Positions 1 to 9,550 are shown, numbered from the stretch's first letter. The stretch: 64,000 nt of DNA from Planctomycetota bacterium (GCA_019456145.1 VRUL01000005.1:62001-126000), one strand, 5' to 3'. Numbers and translations: made by a program. Notes: generated by a model not told the origin, from the sequence alone.

Positions 1-447
1 CAAATTCAAGAGTCTATCAACAGTTCTTTCCGTTTGGGCAACCAGCAGATTGTTATTCGGCTCAATCCGCCTGAACTTGGCAAAGTTGCTATAAAATTTC
101 AGGAAGAGGCTGATGGTATCACCGGTTTATTGGAGGCCGATAAGACACAAACCAGACACCAGATACAGCAGGCGCTGCCTGAGATAATCCAAAACCTTCA
201 GGATTGTGGTATTCAGATAAAAAGGCTCGAAGTTGTATTGACAAGTCAGCAAGAGTCTCAGAATTTAAAAGACCATTCATCAGCAGGCGGACAGGATGGT
301 TTCTCCGGGCAACAAAGCTCACCGAATCCCGAATCGCAAAGTAATAATGACACTTACAATGAATGGCTGACAAATATTGACAACGCTGTGGAATTTGCGG
401 AAACCCAGGTGCAGTTTACAGATAGCTCGATAAATATGTTGGTATAG
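1..447 (+). CDS. fliK: FliK-type flagellar hook-length control protein, C-terminal part (5' end outside window)
   Basis: The frame is open from base 1, so only the last 148 residues are visible and the start lies upstream. They carry the C-terminal Flg_hook domain of FliK, seen as VIRLNPPELGKV followed by a compact alpha/beta segment up to about residue 82. In the family this domain interacts with the flagellar export gate and switches secretion from rod/hook to filament subunits once the hook reaches its length. The remaining tail is rich in Gln, Ser and Asn and looks disordered. Flagellin and FliS lie 8 kb downstream, which fits a flagellar neighbourhood. The family call rests on the LNPxxLG motif; total length is unknown. 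Confidence 0.88.
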   Translation, partial: QIQESINSSFRLGNQQIVIRLNPPELGKVAIKFQEEADGITGLLEADKTQTRHQIQQALPEIIQNLQDCGIQIKRLEVVLTSQQESQNLKDHSSAGGQDGFSGQQSSPNPESQSNNDTYNEWLTNIDNAVEFAETQVQFTDSSINMLV

Positions 448-461
448 CTGAAGGAGTATTA

Positions 462-1340
462 GTGTATAACGGGCACAAAAGATATGCAATGTTTATTGGG
501 AGATGGCAGCCTTTCCATAATGGCCACAAATATCTTATTGACAATGCAATTACTCAGGGTCAGGATGTCTGTATAGCCCTCCGAGACACTGAGATCTCTG
601 ATAAGAATCCCTACACCATTAACCAGCGAGCAGAAATGATAAGGCGAGTTTATGGGAATAAGGTGAAAGTTGCCGTTATTCCCGACATAGCCAGCATTAA
701 CATCGGAAGAAAAGTTGGTTACGATGTCAATCGAATAGATCCTCCAAAGCAGATCGAAAAAATCTCAGGGACTAATGTTCGGTCAGGCGTTGATAACAAT
801 GTACCCACAGAGGTTTCAGAGTATATAAAAACCCTGCAAACGACCCTGTGGATTACTGGTCTGCCTTGTGCAGGTAAAAGTACCCTGGCAAAGGGAATAA
901 AAGAAGAACTGGACAATCGCGGCTATAAAGCCATTCATCTCGATGGAGATGACCTCAGGGGTAAACTGAATGCCGATCTTGGTTTTAGTGTAAAAGACAG
1001 AAAAGAAAATCTTCGACGGGTGGCTCATATCGCGAAACTATTTAACGAAAACGGCAATTTTGTTATTGCGAGCTTCATTTCTCCTTCAAACCAACTCAGG
1101 AAAATGGTTGCAGATATTGTCGGTAATTTCAGACTTGTCTATGCCAGGTGCAGTTTGGAGACCTGTGAAAAAAGAGATGTCAAAGGTATGTACAAAAAGG
1201 CCCGTTCAGGTGAAATACGGGAATTTACCGGTGTATCAGCACCTTTTGAAGAACCTGACAACGGCAGCATTGTTGTCGATACAGAAAACAACAATCTCGA
1301 AGATTGTGTTAAACGCATATTAAAAGAGATGAAGATTTGA
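462..1340 (+). CDS. cysC: Bifunctional nucleotidyltransferase / adenylylsulfate kinase (PAPS-forming)
   Basis: Two domains are visible. Residues 8-120 are a HIGH-superfamily nucleotidyltransferase with GRWQPFHNGH at the start and ISGTNVRSG at the end. Residues 128-292 are an APS kinase with Walker A GLPCAGKST, LDGDDLR, the DRKENLRR region and KGMYKKARSGEIREFTG, all hallmarks of CysC, which phosphorylates adenylylsulfate to PAPS in the cytoplasm. The N-terminal domain resembles NMN adenylyltransferases but also shares HxGH and ISGT with ATP sulfurylases, so it might be a very short sulfate adenylyltransferase; that is inference. GTG start with AAGGAG 6 bases upstream. The sulfotransferase 80 bases downstream would use the product. 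Confidence 0.88.
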   Translation: MYNGHKRYAMFIGRWQPFHNGHKYLIDNAITQGQDVCIALRDTEISDKNPYTINQRAEMIRRVYGNKVKVAVIPDIASINIGRKVGYDVNRIDPPKQIEKISGTNVRSGVDNNVPTEVSEYIKTLQTTLWITGLPCAGKSTLAKGIKEELDNRGYKAIHLDGDDLRGKLNADLGFSVKDRKENLRRVAHIAKLFNENGNFVIASFISPSNQLRKMVADIVGNFRLVYARCSLETCEKRDVKGMYKKARSGEIREFTGVSAPFEEPDNGSIVVDTENNNLEDCVKRILKEMKI

Positions 1341-1419
1341 TTTTATCAGACACAAGCCTTGATTGTTGGAGGAACATCTGTTTTTTGGTTTTGAAAAAAA
1401 ATAAAACAATTTGAGGGCA

Positions 1420-2256
1420 ATGGTTACTATGGGAACAACCTTGAAGTATGATGAATTGGATTTTAAAGAAAACACCAATGTAAATGAAATAACAAATAAA
1501 GGCATTCTGGTTTTCACTGTGCATAGAAGCGGTTCAATGCTTGTACATACTCTTTGCAGCGAGTTATGCAGTAGGGCCGGTATAACATATTATTCTCCTC
1601 ACGAAAGAGAATTCTTTTTGCCTGAAACCGAAGAGATAATCAACAGCGAGTACTGGGAAGCCAAGAGGGGATGTTTCGGACCAATTCGATGGTTTGTAAA
1701 TGTACCCAATATAGAAGATTATAATGTTATTGTGCATCTAAGGGACCCCCGAGATGTATTAGTTTCGATGTTCTATTCATATTGTTATAGTCATGATGGC
1801 GAAATTGAAGGGAACACCGGCTACAGGAAAAAAGTTTCAGATGCCGGCATTGACAATTTTGTCTTGAATATGACAAGTGGCAAGCCGCCAATAAGGAGGT
1901 ATGGAACGGGCCAGCCGCTTTTGATGGGAAATGTTCTGGAAAGATATGAAAATTACGTTGCCAATTTGTGGGGCAGGCCGAATGTGACATTTATAAAATA
2001 TGAAGAAATGGTTACTGACTTCCCATGTTGGTTAAATAAACTGCTGTTACCATTTGATATTCAAAACATAAATAATATAACCAGAATATTTTTGGAAGCA
2101 TGTAAAAATGAATTTGATGTTTCTAAAGAGGATATATGGAAACATAAAAGAAGAGTTACTCCCGGCAGCCACAGGGAGAAACTGGAACCAGAAACTATCG
2201 CGGAGTTGAATAAAAGATTTAACAATGTTTTGATAAAACTTAATTATGGTTTATAA
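1420..2256 (+). CDS. PAPS-dependent sulfotransferase
   Basis: About 278 residues with the two PAPS-binding signatures of the sulfotransferase superfamily: the 5'-phosphosulfate loop FTVHRSGSMLVHTLC near residue 30 and the 3'-phosphate motif VIVHLRDPRDVLVSMFYSY near residue 107. No signal peptide or membrane segment is seen, so it should act in the cytoplasm on a glycan, lipid or protein. Its neighbour makes PAPS, so the pair probably forms a dedicated sulfation unit, perhaps for a surface glycan; the acceptor cannot be read from the sequence. The start is uncertain: TTG at 1411, ATG at 1420 or ATG at 1429 are in frame, with only a weak GAGGG nearby. Confidence 0.85.
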   Translation: MVTMGTTLKYDELDFKENTNVNEITNKGILVFTVHRSGSMLVHTLCSELCSRAGITYYSPHEREFFLPETEEIINSEYWEAKRGCFGPIRWFVNVPNIEDYNVIVHLRDPRDVLVSMFYSYCYSHDGEIEGNTGYRKKVSDAGIDNFVLNMTSGKPPIRRYGTGQPLLMGNVLERYENYVANLWGRPNVTFIKYEEMVTDFPCWLNKLLLPFDIQNINNITRIFLEACKNEFDVSKEDIWKHKRRVTPGSHREKLEPETIAELNKRFNNVLIKLNYGL

Positions 2257-2352
2257 ATGATAGGGAAGTTCCGGTTGTTATAATCTGCAATCTCTACAAA
2301 TCCCAAAATGCTGTAATATGTTGTGGTTAAATTTCCACTGGAGTCAAGACGT

Positions 2353-3750
2353 ATGCAGAAAACTAATTATTTAAGTGCGGTCAGAGAGCAATACGAGAAT
2401 TACCCTTACCCGTATCGAGATCCGGAGGACGAAAAAAAAAGGATTGTCTGCGGCGGTTTAGACTGTATAGCCAAGATTAATCATTATTGTTATGGGGGAA
2501 AATGTGATTTCAAAAACTCGTTCAGGATATTAGTTGCCGGTGGTGGTACGGGAGATGCCGCAATTTTCCTGGCCGAGCAGCTCAGAGAAACCAATGCCCA
2601 AATTGTTTATCTCGACGTTAGCCTTGCTTCAATGGAAATCGCAAAGCAGCGAGTTCAAATAAGAGGGTTCGATAATATTGAATTTGTCCAATGCTCTTTG
2701 TTAGACTTGAGACAAATGGAGCTTGAGAAATTCGATTATATAAATTGTTGTGGGGTATTGCACCATTTGAAAAATCCAGTTGAAGGTCTGGAGGCGCTTA
2801 AAAGTGTCCTGAAAAATGATGGCGCAGTGGCCATTATGATTTATGGAAAATACGGAAGAACCGGCGTTTACCAGATGCAGGAACTGATGCGAATGATTAA
2901 CGACGATGAACCCGATATGCAGATACGAATAGAAAATACCAAAGCAGTATTGGAATGTTTACCGGAAACAAATTGGTTTAAGAAAGCGGAATTGTCATTC
3001 TTCAAACCGAACAAAAACTTCAAGGATATGAAGAATGCAAAACTCATATACGGAACCAGTAAAAATAGTGATGTCGAAATCTACGACTTGTTCCTGCATT
3101 CGCAGGACAAGCCGTTCACGGTATTGGAAGTGTATGAATTGGTGAACAATTGTGGACTGAATCTGGTGGATTTTGTCGAGACCAGAGCATTTTACCGCCC
3201 CGAAACTTTTATAAAGAATCCTGCTTTATTACAAAGGATTAAGACATTTCCGATTAAATACCAACAGGCAATCGCAGAGTTAATAACCGGCACAATTAAG
3301 AAACATGTATTTTATGTTTCTAATCAAACAAGTACGATAGCTGATCCGAACGATTTTGATAACATACCTTTGTTTTATAAGCCTTTTTCCACCAGCCAAC
3401 TCTACGATACTGCCAAAGACCTGCCGAATGGAAGTACTTTGGAAATAGGGATCGAGCGAGAAGGAACTGCTAAAATTGATCTCGGAAAATATACTAAATA
3501 TTTGTTAAAATATATAGATGGCTATACCTCGCTGAAAGAATGCTTTGAGTTGATCAAAAAAGAAAAGGAATTTGAGCAAGACAAACCTACCGACAGGGAA
3601 ATCTACCACGATTTCAGGAAAATCTATGATTTATTTAATCTTATGGATGTCATGGTTTTAAGACACCAATCTGTTCCGGCATTCAAGATGTCATACTCAG
3701 ATTTACAGGAGCCGGTAACGAGGAAATATAACCAGGAGGTTCTAATATAA
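2353..3750 (+). CDS. Class I SAM-dependent methyltransferase with C-terminal extension
   Basis: The first part begins with VREQYENYPYPYRDP, a lead-in typical of large stand-alone methyltransferases. The Rossmann SAM site follows: FRILVAGGGTGDAAIFLA (motif I), a charged end of strand 2 in VYLDVS, and the post-I strand DYINCCGVLHHLKNP. The C-terminal 230 residues are not a recognised catalytic domain; the segment GYTSLKECFELI looks helical and resembles small winged-helix or PqqD-like modules. The substrate is unknown, although sulfation, glycosylation and radical SAM genes surround it. ATG 2353 is preferred because TGGAG lies 9 bases upstream; GTG 2323 is possible. The 3' end overlaps the convergent next gene by 9 bases. 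Confidence 0.75.
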   Translation: MQKTNYLSAVREQYENYPYPYRDPEDEKKRIVCGGLDCIAKINHYCYGGKCDFKNSFRILVAGGGTGDAAIFLAEQLRETNAQIVYLDVSLASMEIAKQRVQIRGFDNIEFVQCSLLDLRQMELEKFDYINCCGVLHHLKNPVEGLEALKSVLKNDGAVAIMIYGKYGRTGVYQMQELMRMINDDEPDMQIRIENTKAVLECLPETNWFKKAELSFFKPNKNFKDMKNAKLIYGTSKNSDVEIYDLFLHSQDKPFTVLEVYELVNNCGLNLVDFVETRAFYRPETFIKNPALLQRIKTFPIKYQQAIAELITGTIKKHVFYVSNQTSTIADPNDFDNIPLFYKPFSTSQLYDTAKDLPNGSTLEIGIEREGTAKIDLGKYTKYLLKYIDGYTSLKECFELIKKEKEFEQDKPTDREIYHDFRKIYDLFNLMDVMVLRHQSVPAFKMSYSDLQEPVTRKYNQEVLI

Positions 3751-5538
3751 AGTAGTGTGTTCTACGAATTGTTTTTCTTGCGAGGGTGGCCAGACTTCAT
3801 TTGGCAAAGGGACGGTTTTTTTCTGCATATTAAATATTAATTTGTCCGGGTTTGAATAGAGTAATAAAGCATGATCTCTTAACAGGCCGAGATATATAGA
3901 AAAATAGCTGAAATAATCGAAATAGTTTTTCCCATAAAAGATTCTATATTCTTTTGCCTCTTTTTTTGTCAGGCCTTTGGAAACAACATACTTAAGCGAA
4001 TCAATAGAAGTTCCTGCGGGGAATATTCTTGTTATACAGAACCTTTCGGGATCGTCATATATCATGGAGCCTTTATGTAATGTGAACGAGGATTTGTGTA
4101 TTGTATGAATGTTGTCTTTGTTCTCATAAAGAAAATCCAGGGTTTTCTTAAGCTCTTGTTTTGTTTCCGACGGAAAACCAATAATAATGTACACGTGGTT
4201 TTTGATGCCTGTTTGTGTTGAATCTGCCAAAACTCTTGATATGTCCTGGACCTTAGTGCCTTTATCAATCAAATCCAGAATTCTTTGACAACCCGACTCA
4301 ACCCCCCAGATAATATACCTGCACCCCGATTGATGCATAATACCAAGGACATCTTTTGTAAAATCTGCGGTCGGTTTGGCAAGCGCATAGTAATGAAGCT
4401 TGAGCCCCCTGCGGAGAATTTCTTCTCCAATCTGCTTAAAACGTGAAGCAGATATCATTTCGTCGACAAAATTAAAAAATGTAATACCGTTTTTGACATG
4501 ATATTCCAGCTCATCAACTACACGATTAATTGAAGCTGTTCGGTACTTATTAAAATAACTTTTATGATGGACACAAAAAGTGCATCTGCGCCAGAAACAG
4601 CCCCTTGAACCAAGAGTTGGCAGCACAGGCTCAGAGGTAAAGTATGAGTTCAAGTCAAAATCGGAAAAATCAGGAAAAGGAAGGTCATCAAGCTTGTTAA
4701 TTATGAAGGTTTCGCTGGCTACGACTTCCGCTTTTTTCTCAAAAACCAAATTAGGTACTTCGCCAGGTCCTTTTTCATTATTAAAGCTCCTTAGCAAATC
4801 CAGGAATGATCTTTCACCTTCGTTAAGCACAACAAAATCAATAAACTCGTTGGGTAGAATTTCCTGGTGGACCGAACTTGCCGTGTTGCCGCCAAACACT
4901 ATTTTGATATTTTTGTCCGCCTTCTTAAGCAACCGGGCAATTAAAGCTGAGACATAAAACTGTTCTCTGAACATAACCGAAAAACCAACGACATCGGGCC
5001 TGTCTGAAAGCAGGAGGTCCACATATTCGTTTACAAACCACGGCGGCTTTCCATTTTTGTGCAAAGCGTTTTCACATATTTTATGGAAAAGTTCTTTGAA
5101 TGCGTCAAAGTAAACAATAAAAGACGCTGCAGCTTTGTTGTAAACAGCTTGATTAAAGAAATCCTGGTTGTTACTTTTAAGTACGTCGATGGTTTTCAAA
5201 AAAACCGGCCGGTCGTGGCTGGGAAATTTGACATTAGGGTCATTGTTTCTGATAGCATCTGCAATAGCGTTATGATAGATAGCATTTAAATCAAAACATT
5301 TAACGCTAAAATTGCTGTTTTTCTCGACATAAGACTTGATTTGCGCAATGCCAAGCGGAACAAAAGGTCTGGCAAAAGGGCTGAAAACCAAATTCACCCG
5401 AATTTGCCTCTCACCTGATGCTGAGCCTGCCATACCAGAATCGACAGCAGCCGGACTTACATTTCTGCTCCTGGATTCGTTATGAACGCTGGATTGTGAG
5501 CAGGTATTTTTGAACTTGGTTTTTGAAAGGCGTTCCAT
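3742..5538 (-). CDS. B12-binding domain radical SAM protein (CX4CX2C cluster motif)
   Basis: About 598 residues. Residues 45-230 look like a cobalamin-binding domain (PFARPFVPLGIAQIKSYVE, later VVFGGNTASSVHQE and DFVVLNEGERSF). The radical SAM barrel follows with GSRGCFWRRCTFC, a CX4CX2C spacing instead of the common CX3CX2C. That spacing is known in the RiPP-maturation B12 radical SAM proteins that carry GCYWGRCxFC. Further barrel elements are VDEMISASRF, IIWGVESGCQRILDLIDKGT and IIIGFPSETKQE. Such enzymes methylate or rearrange unreactive carbons. It reads against its neighbours. The start may be ATG 5538 (GAGGGG 12 bases upstream) or ATG 5565. Confidence 0.85.
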   Translation of the reverse strand: MERLSKTKFKNTCSQSSVHNESRSRNVSPAAVDSGMAGSASGERQIRVNLVFSPFARPFVPLGIAQIKSYVEKNSNFSVKCFDLNAIYHNAIADAIRNNDPNVKFPSHDRPVFLKTIDVLKSNNQDFFNQAVYNKAAASFIVYFDAFKELFHKICENALHKNGKPPWFVNEYVDLLLSDRPDVVGFSVMFREQFYVSALIARLLKKADKNIKIVFGGNTASSVHQEILPNEFIDFVVLNEGERSFLDLLRSFNNEKGPGEVPNLVFEKKAEVVASETFIINKLDDLPFPDFSDFDLNSYFTSEPVLPTLGSRGCFWRRCTFCVHHKSYFNKYRTASINRVVDELEYHVKNGITFFNFVDEMISASRFKQIGEEILRRGLKLHYYALAKPTADFTKDVLGIMHQSGCRYIIWGVESGCQRILDLIDKGTKVQDISRVLADSTQTGIKNHVYIIIGFPSETKQELKKTLDFLYENKDNIHTIHKSSFTLHKGSMIYDDPERFCITRIFPAGTSIDSLKYVVSKGLTKKEAKEYRIFYGKNYFDYFSYFSIYLGLLRDHALLLYSNPDKLIFNMQKKTVPLPNEVWPPSQEKQFVEHTTLY

Positions 5539-5872
5539 AATTATTCTTTGCCCCTCAAGCCACATCCCTGTTTGTATTAATCATTAGGCTCTGCAATTAT
5601 CGTCAAGCTCATGACCCAAACCTTCGAAGGCATAAAAGCTCCTATTGCGGAAACAACGCTTCTGATCATCTGAAAACAAAGAAGCCGACAAAAACCTTTG
5701 AAAGGCTCCGGTTTATAGGATTTAATCCACAGATTTTACCGGGGATTTTGATTTCTATAAAAGGATTTTCGGATAATGGGCTGAAATATTGCATTTTTTT
5801 CATCTTTTTTGCAAAAAATGTTCCATCTCTGTACTTACCATAGTTGAATTTGTCCCGCGAACCTGCTATTTT

Positions 5873-7636
5873 ATGCAAACCAAAGTACTGCCTAAGATAA
5901 AAGCTCTGCAACGTTGGTTAGCAGGCCCAGTTGAAAATGTCAGATTAAGCTTGCGGGGCATTTCTAAACGAATCAAATCGCCGGGACTTGCAATGAAGCT
6001 ATTTGGTACAACTCAACCATTTATAGAATCTCGGGAAAGCTCATTTAAAATCGGCAGGCTTGTGGCCAACTATGATTTTTTCAAAGCCCTTTTCAAATAC
6101 TCCGATTTTGATGAATTTCATATCTTCTGTCCAAATTATGCTAACTGCAAATTAACGGAGAAAAGAATTTCAGAAGAAGATATCCCATCCGACCGCAAGG
6201 CAAAAATTAAGGTTTTTCATATTGCATCGCTGAAAAAGTCCATAATTGAAAATAATTACCATATTTTCCATCTTGGCGGTTGGGGATTTTTTTTCCCGGG
6301 TCTTATCCATCTTCGTAATATTTATTCACCGAAACCTTTCCCGATTACAGGTATTACCCACTCCCTTAACGCAAAGCAGGCTTCGTTTCATGCACTTAAA
6401 GTGTGTACTGCTCCCACGATGCCGTTTGATTCCATAGTATGCACGAGCAACTGCGGCAAAAAGGTGCTGGAAAGCTTATTTGAAGCAACAGAAAACAATT
6501 TTAAGCAAATGAACATTAAATACCGGGGGCGGATGGACGTTATTCCACTGGGTATTGATGATACTTGCAGAACCATTCCAAACCGTCTGGAAAGCAGAAA
6601 ATCCCTTGGAATAGATGCCGATTCTTTTGTAATACTTTCCCTTGGACGGCTTACATCGGTTGACAAAATGGATTTCGCACCATTTCTGGCCTGTTTGAGG
6701 CGCTTTACAGAAAAGAACAAGGCCAGAAAAATAGTTCTTATTCTTGCCGGCCGAGCTGATAACCATGAGCAGAGGCTTATAAGGAGCCTTTTACAGGAAA
6801 AACAACTTGAAGAGATTACAAAATTATTCATTAATTTTGGTAGCAATAAAAAAAGTGTTTTTTACAGTGCCGCGGATGTATATACGGCTCCTGTTGATAA
6901 CTTCCAGGAAACTTTCGGTCTTTCTGTCGTAGAAGCGATGGCTCACGAATGTGCTGTTGTAATATCCGATTTTAACGGCTATTCCGAAATTGTGGATCAC
7001 GGTATAAACGGAATTAAGATTCCGACTTTCTGGGGTGATGTAACGAAGGAATTTGAAGATGTTTCTGAAATAATGAATTTCTCCACTTACCAGTTACTTC
7101 TCAGTCAGTCTGTTGCGGTTGACGTCGATAAGATGTCCGAAGCCCTCCAGGAATTGCTTGATAAACGTGAGAAACGCGACCTATTAGGAAAAGCGGCAAG
7201 AGAAAAGGTGGAGCGGAATTACTTCTGGTCCGATATTATAAAGCAGTATTGTACATTATGGAATGAACTTTCGGAGCAGGCCCAGTGTAGCTCCGTCGAG
7301 GCCCGGAAACCAAAGAATCCCTGGGAAATTGATTATCGGTCTGTTTTTTCGCACTACTCTTCTAAGATTGTATCTGCCGATAGCATGATATGCTTATCTG
7401 AGTACGGCAAGGAAGTTCTGAAATCCGGCGATATTCCTGTTTCTTATTCCGACGTGGGCGCCAGCGTTATTATCCCCAAGCTCGTTGCCGCTGCCTTGAA
7501 AGTCATAGCTCCCAAGCTTATCACAACTGCACAATTCATAGATTCTCTGCAAAAATATGCTGCGATATCGGATTCCACAGCACTATATTACCTTCTGTGG
7601 ATGGCAAAGTATAATATGGTGAGAATTTCAGATTGA
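5873..7636 (+). CDS. GT4-family glycosyltransferase (GT-B fold) with C-terminal extension
   Basis: About 587 residues. The donor-binding half is clear: VILSLGRLTSVDKMDF, then VLILAGRADN, then FYSAADVYTAPVDNFQETFGL and VVEAMAHECAVVISDFNGY, the E-x7-E region of GT4 enzymes that holds a nucleotide sugar. The N-terminal half carries FHLGGWGFFFPGLIHL, fitting a cytoplasmic or membrane-peripheral GT-B enzyme. The last 110 residues, after NPWEIDYRSVFSHYSS, are an extra domain I do not recognise. ATG 5873 is chosen because earlier in-frame codons give no convincing start; no Shine-Dalgarno is visible. It lies just upstream of flagellin and may contribute to its glycan, which is inference. Confidence 0.82.
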   Translation: MQTKVLPKIKALQRWLAGPVENVRLSLRGISKRIKSPGLAMKLFGTTQPFIESRESSFKIGRLVANYDFFKALFKYSDFDEFHIFCPNYANCKLTEKRISEEDIPSDRKAKIKVFHIASLKKSIIENNYHIFHLGGWGFFFPGLIHLRNIYSPKPFPITGITHSLNAKQASFHALKVCTAPTMPFDSIVCTSNCGKKVLESLFEATENNFKQMNIKYRGRMDVIPLGIDDTCRTIPNRLESRKSLGIDADSFVILSLGRLTSVDKMDFAPFLACLRRFTEKNKARKIVLILAGRADNHEQRLIRSLLQEKQLEEITKLFINFGSNKKSVFYSAADVYTAPVDNFQETFGLSVVEAMAHECAVVISDFNGYSEIVDHGINGIKIPTFWGDVTKEFEDVSEIMNFSTYQLLLSQSVAVDVDKMSEALQELLDKREKRDLLGKAAREKVERNYFWSDIIKQYCTLWNELSEQAQCSSVEARKPKNPWEIDYRSVFSHYSSKIVSADSMICLSEYGKEVLKSGDIPVSYSDVGASVIIPKLVAAALKVIAPKLITTAQFIDSLQKYAAISDSTALYYLLWMAKYNMVRISD

Positions 7637-8157
7637 AGTTGTGATCGTTGGAATGCGCCATCTACAGGTATTTCTGCCATAGGCAGGCCATCTCCTTGCA
7701 AATCCTCCTAAGATCCCGGTTGGTTTTATGATTTTCGAGTTTTTTGCCGTCTTTAGCGGAGTAAAACGTGCTTTCGGCTATCATCAACGGTGATATTACG
7801 GGGCCGGGGGGCTGGATATAGAAGCGATGCGATTGGGGCATCTTGTCATACTCTCGGCTTCCCTGAAAATATAGAATTTTGCACAATTCCTTTATTTTTT
7901 AAAAAAACTTGCAGTTATCACCAATTTTTAATCATTGAAAATACACTTATCAGTATTGTCAGCAGGAAGATTACAGGGCGTTGTTTTTGCCGAAATTTTC
8001 AACCAAAAAACCCCTTAAGTTTTGATTATCTCAATCGAGAATGGTTTTGTTGAAGGCTTACTTTGATAATGTGCTTGTTGCACGTTGAATTTGATGTATT
8101 AGAAGGTTTGACAGGGCCGGAAAGATAAACGTTTATTTTATTTTTTAGGAGCAAACT
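7637..8157. other. 521-base intergenic region upstream of flagellin
   Basis: Short frames here have no recognisable protein features and are treated as noise. The DNA becomes AT-rich towards the flagellin gene. The only regulatory signals I can support are the -35-like TTGACA at 8108 and the AGGAG ribosome binding site at 8147, described separately. No convincing sigma-28 or sigma-54 promoter is visible by eye. Confidence 0.5.
8108..8137 (+). promoter_or_regulatory. Possible sigma-70-type promoter of flagellin
   Basis: A perfect TTGACA at 8108-8113 is followed, 17-18 bases later, by a weak -10 (GTTTAT or TTTATT). Transcription would begin about 15 bases before the ATG and just include AGGAG. 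The -10 is poor, so this is tentative. Confidence 0.3.
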
Positions 8158-9441
8158 ATGTTAGCAATCAAAAACAATATTATGGCAAGTAATGCCGCAA
8201 GGCACTTGGGCAGCTCGTATGACAGTTTGGCCAAGTCTGTTGAAAGGTTGTCTTCCGGCCTCCGCATAAATAGTGCGAAGGACGATGCAGCCGGCTTGGC
8301 TGTCCGAGAATTAATTCGTGCAGACGTCGCTGTATTGCAGCAGGGAGCACGTAATGGCTCAGATGGCATTAGTATGTTGCAGACGATGGAAGGTGCGATG
8401 GCGGTTATCGACGAAAACCTCATTCGTATGAAAGAGCTGGCAGAACAGTCAGCTACAGGTTCATATTCCGCCGCTCAGCGGACGATTATGAATGCTGAGT
8501 TTTCAGAAATGGCCGACGAAATCGAGCGTATCGCAGGGGCAACAAAGTTTAATGATATTGCGATGCTCAACGATACCGGCGCCGATGATACTGTCGAAAT
8601 TCACGTTGGTACTACTGATACGATTAGTATCACCAAAACCGATATGACAAAGACAGGCCTTGGCATCGATACAGGTCTCGGTGGCGTCACGATTACGTCA
8701 GATACCGCATCGGCTGTAAGTGGTACCGCCACATCCTGGCTCACAATAGATGACACCGGTGCTTCCACCTATACGGTTACGATTACCTTTACCGATGCTA
8801 ATGGCGACAATGAAGAGGCAATGGCGGTAACATGGGCAACTACGAATGCTCCGCAGACTTTCTCACTTCAGGAAGTTGTCGAAAGCATTAACCTTGTATC
8901 ACGGAACCTCGGTAACGATGCCGAGGGTAATGATCTGAACTATGCTACAGCCGAGGCTGTACTCGACTCGGCTAACGGCGTCTATTACCTGAAGCTTAGC
9001 TCCAGAGGTTCCTTAATGGATGGTGTGACGATGGCCGCTGCCGAAGCAAATTCCGGGACTACCGTTACAGGTGGCTGGACAGCAGAATCCGGTACTGTCA
9101 ATACTGGCACTTACTTCGAATCTGCTGCTACACAGGCCGGCGTTAACATTCTTAGTGTTACTGCTGCTTCTTCAGCTTTGGACACGATTACGACAGCTAT
9201 TACCACTAAGGATACAGCCCGTGCGTCATTCGGTTATAAGATGAACCGTCTTGAGAGTACGATTTCGATTCTGAACATTCAGGCCGAGAATCTGATGGCT
9301 GCAGAATCACGTATTTCTGATGTCGACGTTGCAACTGAGATGGCAACCCTGACCAGAACACAGGTGTTGGCACAGGCAGGTACCGCGATGTTGGCCCAGG
9401 CAAATTCAATGCCTCAGATGGCTCTTACACTACTTAGATAA
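8158..9441 (+). CDS. fliC: Flagellin
   Basis: 427 residues. The conserved D0/D1 N-terminus is clear (LSSGLRINSAKDDAAGLAV, then DGISMLQTMEGAMAVIDENL), as is the C-terminal D1/D0 half ending SRISDVDVATEMATLTRTQ and QANSMPQMALTLLR. The middle, about residues 165-345, is the surface-exposed variable region and is very rich in Thr, Ser, Ala and Gly, offering many hydroxyls for O-glycosylation. The protein is exported through the flagellar type III apparatus and polymerises into the filament. ATG start with AGGAG 7 bases upstream. FliS and the TPR-glycosyltransferase array follow directly, making flagellin the leading candidate acceptor of the local glycosylation machinery. Confidence 0.97.
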   Translation: MLAIKNNIMASNAARHLGSSYDSLAKSVERLSSGLRINSAKDDAAGLAVRELIRADVAVLQQGARNGSDGISMLQTMEGAMAVIDENLIRMKELAEQSATGSYSAAQRTIMNAEFSEMADEIERIAGATKFNDIAMLNDTGADDTVEIHVGTTDTISITKTDMTKTGLGIDTGLGGVTITSDTASAVSGTATSWLTIDDTGASTYTVTITFTDANGDNEEAMAVTWATTNAPQTFSLQEVVESINLVSRNLGNDAEGNDLNYATAEAVLDSANGVYYLKLSSRGSLMDGVTMAAAEANSGTTVTGGWTAESGTVNTGTYFESAATQAGVNILSVTAASSALDTITTAITTKDTARASFGYKMNRLESTISILNIQAENLMAAESRISDVDVATEMATLTRTQVLAQAGTAMLAQANSMPQMALTLLR

Positions 9442-9469
9442 GCACATACGATGATTTGAACGACCCTTC

Positions 9470-9499
9470 GGGGAGATGGCTGGAAACAGCCATCTCCCC
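9470..9499 (+). terminator. Stem-loop after flagellin (13-bp stem, GAAA loop)
   Basis: GGGGAGATGGCTG (9470-9482) pairs perfectly with CAGCCATCTCCCC (9487-9499) around a GAAA tetraloop. No T-run follows, so it may stabilise the 3' end of flagellin mRNA or terminate inefficiently, allowing lower expression of fliS. Confidence 0.6.
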
Positions 9500-9550
9500 A
9501 TAAGTTAAAAACGCGATAATACATACCAAACACCATAACGGAGTGATATT

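Noticed and set aside
7662-7886. 74-residue minus-strand frame near the flagellin leader
   Set aside because: No start signal, no homologous pattern, and overlap with another noise frame on the other strand.
7900-8157. Sigma-28 or sigma-54 promoter upstream of flagellin
   Set aside because: Only GATAA fragments and no correctly spaced GG/GC pair were found, so neither promoter type could be supported by eye.
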